Shown in pieces: positions 36,001-45,236 of a stretch of 64,000 bases of DNA. Both the position numbers and the translations under genes were made by a program. The stretch's first letter is position 1, and the number at the start of each line of letters is the position of its first letter. The notes beneath the pieces are model-generated. The model ran no database searches and had not been told where the DNA came from. It was given only the letters and a program-made list of their open reading frames with translations. The DNA lies in assembly GCA_027625915.1 (NCBI GenBank), contig JANTQA010000015.1, positions 10,321,001-10,385,000 of the forward strand, in the 5' to 3' direction. This DNA comes from Anaeramoeba flamelloides. Taxonomy: Eukaryota > Metamonada > Anaeramoebidae.

Positions 36001-37094
36001 AAACAGAAACAAAATCTATTCAATCTGAAAGTTCACATACAGCTCAAAAAGAGATCTCCTCAAAGGTCGATGAAATTATAAAAATTACAAGCTCTGAAAA
36101 AACAAAATTAAAACTTGAAGCAATATATGATTTTGAAGCTGTGCTGGATGGAGAAATCCCCTTAACTATTGGGGACGAAATTTGGTTTATTGAAATGGAT
36201 GATGTGGACTGGGTTGTTGGAGAAAAAATTGAATCTGAAGAAAGAGGCTTTTTCCATAAATCAGTGGTAATGAAATGTAAAACTGAAGCAGAGATTGCAA
36301 TGGAGAAATTGGCATTAAACACCAAAAATACCCAAAGGCTACAATCGGTTAGAAGGTCATCAACGGGGACTAGAAGAAGAAGGCCACCTTCAAATAGAAG
36401 ACGGCCTCCCCAAAAAAAGAAATTCTTGAAAAAGAAAAAAAAAGTTAAAAAAATTGAGGATCCTTTTGCTCATTTAAAATTTGGCTCAAAAGAAAAAGAG
36501 CCTGTTATTGATCGTACCAAAAGGATGCCAGAAGAAGAAGAATTGCCAATGGAGTTACCAGAAGACGGATTAGAAGGCTTTGAAGTTATAGAAGGGTTGC
36601 CAGAAGGGTTACCAGAAGGGTTGCCAGAAGGGTTGCCAGAAGGGTTGCCAGAAGGGTTGCCAGAAGGGTTGCCAGAAGGATTGCCAGAAGGGTTGCCAGA
36701 AAATTTGCCAGAAGAGTTGCCAGAAGAGTTGCCAGAAGAATTACCAGAAGAATTACCAGAGGGATTGCCAAAAGAATCGCCAAAAGAAATACAAGAAAAA
36801 AAAACAGAAATTCCAAATTTGGATCAAAATTCAAAAACAAAAGTTTCTTTACCAATAATCCAAGGTAACAAAAATTCAGTTGTAATAATAGTGCAAAATA
36901 ATAAAGTTTCTTCAATAAAAAATATCCCAGATGGGGTTGTTGAAATAACTTGGTTAAAAGAAAAAGAAGAAATCGAGAAAATCTCCTCTTCACACCCCAA
37001 CGCCTTAATTATTGTTCTTGATAGTGAAACAGGAATTCTCGATTCGGTGTTTCGGGATAACACTCAAATACCATTTCAAATCAAATGCATTTAA
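33072..37094 (+). CDS. multi-exon SH3 protein with LPD/LPEG repeats
   Basis: Proposed exons: 33072-33288, 33468-33559, 33673-33707 (tentative), 33869-34066 and 35854-37094, giving about 593 residues. The N-terminus is a Lys/Ser-rich tract (KKSKK, KSRKS) followed by Leu-Pro-Asp repeats (PDLPDLP) across exons 1-2. Exon 4 encodes two copies of GGIQNKLAMFQQ. Exon 5 carries the related IANMFGGGFNPMARPKF and then an SH3 domain (about 36108-36273: EAIYDFEA, IPLTIGDEIWFI, DWVVGE, GFFHKSVV). After it come a basic Arg/Pro/Lys stretch, the LPEG array and an unfamiliar C-terminal region of about 85 residues. SH3 domains bind proline-rich ligands; an actin or endocytic adaptor role is inferred. Junctions 1-2, 2-3 and 4-5 keep frame with GT-AG ends, but 3-4 is off by one base at a nine-A run, so either exon 3 or the homopolymer length is wrong. 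An upstream 5' exon is possible. Confidence 0.75.
34067..35853 (+). other. long intron of the SH3/LPEG gene (about 1.8 kb)
   Basis: The donor GTTTGT follows AAAAATG, and the acceptor ACTTACAG precedes AGTTCCGC; joined, they restore a Glu codon in frame. It is far longer than the other introns in the window (about 110-390 bp). No additional exon with protein similarity is seen inside, though a small in-frame exon cannot be excluded. Confidence 0.6.
36590..36790 (+). repeat. coding minisatellite, 12-bp LPEG units
   Basis: Tandem 12-bp units of the type TTGCCAGAAGGG encode Leu-Pro-Glu-Gly. Units are nearly identical at 36596-36690, then grade into LPEN, LPEE and LPKE variants. All changes keep the frame. 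The sharp identity of the first block suggests recent unit expansion within the coding sequence. Confidence 0.9.
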
Positions 37095-40000
37095 GAGATT
37101 ATCCATTAACTACAATTGTTACCAAATATTTATATATGATTGAACTCATTTCAATTTTTTTTTTTTTGTTCCATTTTTTAATTGTTTTTCGTTTTTCATT
37201 TTATTTTTTCCAATAAACTTTTTATATTAATTTTTTTAATTTCAAGTTTTGAATTATTTGATTATTATGACAAAAGCATCAAAGATTCCGAACAAATTAT
37301 CTTTCCCAAACAAACTTTTAAAATTTGAAAGGGAATATTTACAACATAATCAAAATTTTGTTGAAAATCCCAATCTTTCAAAAAAGAATTTAAAGTTTTT
37401 TGTTTAGTTAAAATAATCCTTACAAAGTTTTTTTAATTTTTTAAATTTATTGTGTGAATAGAACATGTGGGCGTTATATAGAAAGGTAAGAAGCAAGATT
37501 ATAAATTAATAAATATTTCTCAACATTTTCATTACATCAAATAATCCACAATTTCCCTCAAAGCAGATACATTTTTTTAAAAATATTAAGAATGAAAAAA
37601 TAAATCAAATAAAAATTTTATTTTATCACGATCACAAGAATAAGTGTGAGAAAAAAGTATCTTGATCTTTTTTTTTTTACAGATAAATTTCAATGAATAA
37701 TTTGAAATTGTGAGAATTATATTTCTTGAAATAATGTTGATTGTATTCCATCATATTATACTTTTAGGAAATTTGAAATCCAAGATGTGTAAATTATTGA
37801 ATAATCGAAACTTTTTTCTGAGTGAGAATATTATCAAATTAGAACGTCTAATGTAGATACTTGTAATATATATATTTTATTAAAGTCTCTGATGGAAAGT
37901 AAAACCCTTTTAATTTATTTAACTAACCGTTCATCTAACTGAATTCTCATACCACAAAAAAAAACCAGTAAAAAATATTTAGGTGATCTATGAAAACTAG
38001 TTATTACATATTTTATTTTTACATTTGAAGTGGGATTTAAACAAGTAAATTTAAAAAGAGACCATAAATTTAGGATAATTGAATTTTATTATTATTCTTT
38101 TGTTTTTATGGGTACCCTTGATATACGAAAATTCAATTATTTTTAGGAAGAGAGTAAAACCTAAAAAAAGTGAAAAATTTTTCTTAAAAATTTTGAAAAA
38201 TAATAATATATTATAATGAAAAGAAAAATCTACAAATCTCAAATGTCGATAATCATTTTATTCTTAATCAGACAAATAACAATAAATTGATTCACCCACT
38301 AATTGAGAATAGATTAGTAGTTTTGTTTATCTAAAAAACCTTTTCAAATTGTTTTTAAAAAACGTGTTTATCAAGATACTTGAGGGTGATTTCTCCTTTT
38401 TTTCTATTTATTAATAGATATTATCCTTCAGATTTTGAATTTATCTTAACATTTTCAAGCAATAAAGAATTTTTGAGTAGTTGTTATTGTGTGTGTATGT
38501 GTGTGTGTGTGCGTGTGTGTGCGTCTTCGTGTGTGTGTAGATATTATCTTCATCTGCAACTCAATTATCATTCTTTCATGGGGTATTAACTGATAATTTG
38601 ATGGTAAATTGAATAAAAAATTTTTTTTCGTTTTTTAAATTTTTTTATTATTTAAAATTTCCACACACAGCTTAGTTATCATTAAGAAGAGTATTTTTAT
38701 TTCAAAATTATTCAATTCAATTAAGTAGTATATGAACATTGACTAATTACTTTGTGAAATGAAAAACTAATGGAAGAACTGTATTTTTTATCGATCAAAT
38801 CTAAAACCAAGGAATTTCCAAGTTTTTCAAATTCAATTTTTCTGATCAATTGGAAATATTAGAAAAAAAAATAAATTTATACCCATTTTAAAGATAAATA
38901 TTTTTGATTTTCAAGTTATATTTGACCATTTTAATGTCAATATTTATTAAATATTTGAAATCTTCGAATAACAAACTTTGATAAAATTCGAATAAAAAAA
39001 TCACAAATATTCACAAATTAAAAGAGAAACTACTTAGCTGAAAGGGAAAAACAATTCATTGTGATCAATTACCTAGATGAATGACAAAAATATTAGAAAA
39101 CTTCTATTTTAATCACGAATTTGTTTTTATATGTATCAAATAAGAATTTATTTTCGTTAAATCTTTCATTTGATATTTTTTTCGAATATATATATAAATT
39201 AAAATTGGTGAACTTTTTAACCATTTTTTTTTTTATCAGCTAGCTTTTCTTAATTAATTTAAAATTCAAATAAATAAACAATTTTTTCAAATTAAAATAC
39301 ATTAAATTGATTTAAATTTACCTATTTTAAACTTTAATCTCAAAATTAGATCTCCGTTTTTAGTTAATTTTCTTTATTAATTTTTAAGATTTCTGATTTT
39401 TTTTATAAAGTTTAGAAAGTATTATAATTGGAAGATTTCTAATAATTAATAACTATCACAATTAGAGTGGTTAACCATAAATCGAAAATTAAATATATTT
39501 ATCTTTAAAATGGGTATAAATTTTATTTTTTTTCTAATATTTCCAATTGATCAGAAAAATTGAATTTGAAAAACTTGGAAATTCCTTGGTTTTAGATTTG
39601 ATCGATAAAAAATACAGTTCTTCCATTAGTTTTTCATTTCACAAAGTAATTAGTCAATGTTCATTAACTACTTAATTGAATTGAATAATTTTGAAATAAA
39701 AATACTCTTCTTAATGATAACTAAGCTGTGTGTGGAAATTTTAAATAAGAAAAAAAAAATAAAAACCTTAAAAGCTCCATTTTAATTCTCCCATATCACC
39801 AAGTAATCAATTAAACCAACACAAATATTTAGTGTTTGTATTTTGTATTCGAATTCATTATATACCCTTCGTCCTTAAAATATATTTCTTTTTGGTGTTT
39901 TAAACAATCTATTCCTTTCAAAGAGAAATAAACAGACTGTTTCGCAAAATTTCAAAATGAAACAATTGAGAAAAGTCGATTTTTTAAATTACTGAAGGAA

Positions 40001-40459
40001 AACAAAAATACCTAATTGCAGTTGTTACTTTTCCGATTTACATTAAAATTTGTCCACACATCATTTTTGAAAAATATGTTATATGGAGTGGTTAGCTTAC
40101 TAAAAAAATGAAACTTTTTTGTTAATTTGCAAGAAAATGCTTTTAAAAAAAAATCAAAGCTTGTAAAAAGGATTTTTGTTTTTGTGAAAGTTTTTTTTTA
40201 AAAAGTCAAAAGAAAAAAAAAAGCAAAAAACAAAACAAAAAAAAAAAAGTAAAAAGACAAGAAAAAAAAAGCGATGTTCTTTTTCCTTCTATGAAATTTT
40301 TTTTTTATTATTTGTTGGGTGTGTTTGATTCTAGAAAAAAGGTATTTTTTTGTTTTTTAGACACAAACTAACATATTTGTAAATGTGATCTTCTAAAGAG
40401 CAGACTTGTCTACAAAATAATTAATTGATTATCTAAAAAGATTGGTATGGTGTTCTTAT
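37095..40459. other. intergenic region containing a long inverted repeat
   Basis: After the SH3 gene the sequence is A/T-rich with no recognisable gene. Features are a small splice-like segment (ATG at 37464 followed by donor GTAAGA at 37485), an imperfect TG tract (about 38489-38538) and the long inverted repeat at 38648-39748. From 39750 to the eL33 stop only homopolymer-rich DNA is seen. Confidence 0.6.
38648..39748. repeat. long inverted repeat with about 255-bp near-identical arms
   Basis: The left arm (38648 to about 38905) and right arm (about 39493-39748) are reverse complements with very few differences. One is TATATGAAC versus TTAATGAAC in the AGTAGT... segment. The arms start TTATTTAAAATTTCCACACA. 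The spacer of about 585 bp is non-coding and shows no match to other repeats in the window. It could be a foldback transposon or another young palindromic insertion; a transcript would form a long hairpin. No clear target duplication lies outside the arms. Confidence 0.85.
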
Positions 40460-40849
40460 TTATATATTTGAAGGATACATCATTACTCTAACTTTTTTAC
40501 CCATAGCAATGGCAGGAAGGTTTCTTTTAAATTTGGCACGGACAATACCAGAGTTACCATGTGAGCTGGTGATCTTTCCCCAGATGGTTCTGACATTGGA
40601 TCCGTTGTGATGACGAGATGCGTTGTAAACGAAGGCAACTTTCTTTCCAAGATACCATTCTGTTTCTTTTCTTGTGCTGACACCAACAATTTTGATTAAA
40701 GATGTTCCTGTCTTTTGAGTTGTCAATCCTCTTCGGTAGCCCATGAAAATTCCATCAACATGTAATCTTGGGGATTTGTTTTGTTTTTTGTTTTTTTTTT
40801 TGTTTTGTTTTTTTTTTGTGTTTACTTCTTTTTTTTGTTCTTGTGACAT
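40460..40849 (-). CDS. RPL35A: 60S ribosomal protein eL33 (L35A family)
   Basis: A single-exon gene of 129 residues. From residue about 27 the sequence is collinear with eL33: RLHVDGIFMGYRRGL, then SLIKIVGVSTRKETEWYLGKK, VAFVYNA, TIWGKITSSHGNSGIVRAKF, NLPA and the terminal VRVMMYPS. The protein sits on the large subunit and contributes to subunit assembly and the tRNA exit region. The first 26 residues form a Lys/Gln/Asn-rich extension longer than in animal and fungal orthologues. The ATG at 40849 is the first in frame. No intron is needed, although many eukaryotic ribosomal protein genes have one. G/C content is clearly higher than in the flanks. Stop is TAA. Confidence 0.97.
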   Translation of the reverse strand: MSQEQKKEVNTKKKQNKKKNKKQNKSPRLHVDGIFMGYRRGLTTQKTGTSLIKIVGVSTRKETEWYLGKKVAFVYNASRHHNGSNVRTIWGKITSSHGNSGIVRAKFKRNLPAIAMGKKVRVMMYPSNI

Positions 40850-40920
40850 TTGACAAAAGAAATTACAAAAAATCTAAGAATAGAATGATTAAAAGAAAAA
40901 TGAAAAAATTATCAGATTAG

Positions 40921-41367
40921 CACGACAAGAATAGCACAAAAATTGTCGTCACCTATTTTACTTTCGAATACTTTTGTTTTGTTGAAATTTTTCTAAATTT
41001 TGATAGGAATTACAAGATCAAAATTCAACAACTTTCAATTTAAAGAGTTTGTACAATTCAAACTTTTTAAAAACATGTAATTTAAACAACTTTAAAATTT
41101 TTGGTTTTCATAAAAAGAGTTTCAGGTTATTGAAAGTTTACAAATATTTTTATTAGATAACTTTCAAAAATTTCAATTAAATTCAAAATGCTATCTTTTG
41201 TTAATTATTATTTTTTACCCTTTTTTAGGCTTATAAAAGTTGTATGAAGTATTTGAAATTTGAAAAAATATGAAAGAATATCAAAGACTGAAATCTTGCA
41301 GACTGCCAGTCTGAAAGTTCGAAAAAGTCTTGAAAGTATTTGTATGGATTGTGCTATTCTTGCTGTG
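40921..41367. repeat. 447-bp segment bounded by 18-bp inverted repeats
   Basis: CACGACAAGAATAGCACA at 40921-40938 is mirrored (16 of 18 positions) at 41350-41367. The segment starts about 70 bp upstream of the eL33 start codon, so it occupies the promoter-proximal region. A small internal palindrome, CAGACTGCCAGTCTG, lies near 41300. It may be a short transposon or a genuine promoter structure; no target duplication is clear. Confidence 0.4.
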
Positions 41368-43199
41368 AACCAACTTTAAAAACTCAAAAGTGTCGAGCAC
41401 AACATAAAGAATTCGTTTTTTATCTTGATTAGTTTTTTTCGGGATTCAGAAAATTGTTTTTTTGGGTTTTACGGATCTGAAAAGAAAATACAACTATTTT
41501 TCATTTTCTTTTCTTTCAGGATGTATCTTCAGAATTCATTTCAATCTCTCTATTGTATAATAGTGGGGGGGAGGCACCAAAAGGTATATAAAAGAATATC
41601 GAATTGAAATAAATAACTGATAATCAAAAAAATCTTTTCTAAAAAGTTTGATTTATAGATCCTCATGAAAATAATGATAAAAAAACTGAGACTTTATACA
41701 TACTTTCGTTTCATTTTCGAAACACAACAGTAATCAGTATACCAATTTCAAGTCTTGGAAAAAAAAATCTTAAAATTTCAATGGGGTAGTAATACCAGAA
41801 ATATTAAAAGCATTAAAAACTTTTACTAATTTTATTTTTATTTCTCAAATTTTTAAATAATTTCAAACAAAGAAAATTTATCCAAATAACTAATTTCCAT
41901 AAATTATACTAATAAACATGATCTAATAACAATCCTAATTAGTAAATATAAGTTTTTAGGGAAAAAAATAATAAAGAATGGTTTAAATTTCAATAATTTT
42001 GACAATTTATTGAAAATATCATTTAAGAACAATTTTTTGATCTTAGATTCATAAATATTTGATTGGTGGATTCTTTTTAAGAATTTTTTTTAAAAATATC
42101 TAGATTTTTTAAAAGGGGGTTTTTGAAAAAACCAAATTTCAAAATTAAGGGTAAAATTTTTTATTATTATTTTAATATTTTTTCATTTGTCTTTCAAAAA
42201 ATAAAATGATTACACTATATTTTTTATTTGTTAATCTATATTAATTATTATCTCTAAACACTTTAGTAAAATACATTATTATTCAAAAAAAAAACATTAA
42301 ACAAATTTTTTTCTGATGAAAAATATTCTCCCTATTTATGAAATTAGGCTTAATTAAATGTATAAAATCCAATTAAAACCTTGAATAAACAATGTTGTTT
42401 GGATTATTAGAAAATTAATTTAGTTTACTAAAATCAAAGTAAGTAAAAGAATCTAAAAAATGTTAAATAAAATAAGAAGAAATAATATTAAATAATTTTA
42501 TTTTAAAAATAATTTTGTAAAAAAATTATGAATTTTTTTTTTTTCGTTTTTTCAAATTCATAAAAATTTAAATTGTTAAATTTTTTTAATTAATTTTGAT
42601 ATGTATGTTTTTTCTTCTAATGTGTTGGGTAATATGAATTATGATGTAGTTTACGTAATTCCTAATTTTTAATTTATTTTTCTTTTATTATTAAAAAATT
42701 AAGAAATAGATGACGTTATACTTTTAAACTTTCTTAAATATACTAAAAGTGGGATTTCGTTAAATAAATAAAAAAATTTTTTTTTAGAATTTTTTTTACT
42801 GTTATAAACCCAAAAATTGATTTGAAAGGATATATTCTTCCTCTTTTACTGTTTTTTTTTAAATTTTCGGTATTAAACCTAGAAAAAATAATAAAAACTG
42901 TATATATACACTTACATAATGTACAAGTTATAAAAATAGTACTGTATCCATAAGTATATACACAGATGCACTTTCTAAATGCCAAGATATACTTCACTGT
43001 TAAATTGGAGATCATAAAACTAAAGGCACCCATTATAATAGAGAGATTTTTGTCTCGGCAGTTTCAATTTATTAAATAATATTATTTAAATACAAAAAAA
43101 AATCCTTTATTATCTAAACATTTTTTTCAAAAAAAAACCATTTCATTCAAAGGAACCCAAAAATGAAAAAAATAACTTTTTTTTAAAGAATAAACCAAA

Positions 43200-43880
43200 C
43201 ACCGATGGTTTGTGAAATAAAAGAAATAATAAACTTTAAATTAATCTTGATAATTATAAATGAAATGGTTGAACAAACCATAAATTTCAAAAAAAAAAAA
43301 ATGATAAAAATATTTTAAACCTCTTTAATTGTAATATTTTGTATAAAATTTCTCAATTTACTTTTAAAATTAAAATTTTTAGAATAAGATTTTTTAATTA
43401 TAAATATCTGATTTTTAAAAGGAAAAAACAAAGAATTGCTTTTCTTAATGTTAATTTGATATTTCAAAACTTTTTTCTTCAAATTGACTTTATTAAAAAA
43501 AAATAAAAAAGGTAGGAAAGAAATAGAAGAAAAAACATACAGTCAGTTTCACTTTTAAGGCACAAACTTTCAACGAAATTTAAGGCACAAAAAAAATCTC
43601 AAATTAAAGCACAAAATTCAAATTCTAGTAAAAATAAATTGTAAAACAAAAAATTCCAAATTTTGTGCCTTAATTTGAAATTTTTTTGTACCTTAAATTT
43701 CGTTGTAAGTTTGTGCCTTAAAACTGAAACTGACTGTAAAAAAAATTCAGAAATCAATAAATTAGAAAAAATGATTTGATCTAAAGATATAAATTTTATA
43801 TTGACTAGAAAATGAATTAAACTCGTAGAATATGTTCTATTTCTTCGATAAAACTCAACCCCTTTTGTTAAAGGGGGTTT
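43200..43880 (+). repeat. dispersed repeat family R6, copy 3, with nested MITE
   Basis: It shares AATAATAAACTTTAAATTA, GAACAAACCATAAATTTC and CTCGTAGAATATGTTCTATT with the other R6 copies. The palindrome at 43540-43736 interrupts it, at a different place from the insertion in copy 2, so the two insertions were independent. Confidence 0.5.
43540..43736. mobile_element. CAGTCAG-family palindromic MITE, copy C
   Basis: It begins CAGTCAGTTTCACTTTTAAG, ends AACTGAAACTGACTG, has TA on both sides and is 197 bp. The arms are near-perfect complements, with AAGGCACAA and AATTTCGTTG landmarks mirrored. Confidence 0.85.
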
Positions 43881-45236
43881 ACATACTTTTACAATAATGT
43901 GGTTAAAAATTAGTTTTATTTGGAATTATTCTGTTTTTTATATTCCAAATCCAAAGAATTTGTTTTTTCATATATAGCTAATATGCAAAGTTAGTAATGA
44001 GATTAATTATTTTATAATTAAAACGAACCCACAAGTGTCAAAATAGAAAACAACAACTACCAACACATTCAATACTCTGGTAAATAATAAAACTTTACTA
44101 AAAAATCTTTTTTTTATATTTTTTTGATGTTATTTTATTCCGTGATTTTTTTCCTCTTGTTCTTTTCTTTGTTGAAAAATATAAATGATTTTTTATCATT
44201 TTTCAAAGAAAAAATATTCAAGAATGTATAAATTTACATTGATTACATATAGGAGATAAAAATCAAATAAATTTATAACCAAAGGCGGTTATAAGTGACT
44301 TTTTTTGAATCGCATCTCTTCACTAGAGAGAAACAATAATATACTATTTTTTATTTTTTTTTTTATATTCTTTTTGATTATTTTATTTTGAGAAATTCAG
44401 AAAAAAATAATTAAATTACATTTTTGTTAATTCTTTAGAAATTTTTATTAAATTTTTGATAAAAAATTCCTTTATTTTTTATAAAAATGATAAAGAAAAC
44501 ACAAAGTAAAATCTTTTTTTATTTTAAAATGATTTTAAAAATGTAAAATTAGTTTATTTTTGATTGTAAAATTAATTAAAAATACTTTTATCGGATTTCT
44601 TCGAATATTTTATTAAGATATTTTTTATTCCTTTAGTACATGAGTATTAACTTTCAATAGATTTATGATTACAGGATAAACAAACAAACTTTTTTTCCAT
44701 TTCAAATTCCCTTAACTTTAATTATTTAATCTTTCGCAAAACTTCTTTGATATTTTATTCATTTGCTAATCATACATTTTTAAAATTGAACCATTTGTCT
44801 AAACACCTCTTCAATTCATTTTATAACGAAAAAATCATCAACTGTATCATTATTTTCTGTCTTTTAAAAAGTTAATAAATATCTCTGAAGGATATATTTC
44901 TCTGTATCTAAATTTTTTACTTTCTTCGAAACAATAAAAAAGTAAAATATAGTTGAGTTGTAATCTGTAGTTATTGAGCTTTCTCGTCTTAAAAAAAAAA
45001 AGAAAGAATATAAAAGTTCAAGCAAAAATATAAGGCAACCAATTAACTAACTTAAAAAATAAAGCCTCCTCTTAGTTGTAAACCAAAAAACAACTTTTTG
45101 AATTCATAAGAAAAAAAAATTACGTAATTTTTTTAAACAGAAGAACTAAAATAATTTTTTTTATTTTTTTTACTTTTTGTTTTTCTTTCTTCCTCAACAA
45201 ACTAAAGCACAAAAAAAATTAAACAAAACAAAACAG

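Larger units (their letters stand above)
40850..45236. other. intergenic region between divergent eL33 and NOG1
   Basis: The 5' flanks of both genes lie here, but I see no convincing core-promoter motif. It contains an 18-bp terminal-inverted-repeat element (40921-41367) just upstream of eL33, an R6 copy (about 43200-43880) with a CAGTCAG palindrome nested in it, and otherwise A/T-rich DNA. The short frame near 41425-41607 has no family resemblance. Confidence 0.6.

Noticed and set aside
36586-36993. Minus-strand Leu/Ala/Thr repeat frame opposite the LPEG array
   Set aside because: It is the complement of the LPEG minisatellite, and the plus-strand SH3 gene explains the region.
38489-38538. 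Imperfect TG tract as a regulatory element
   Set aside because: It is a degenerate microsatellite without any linked gene feature.
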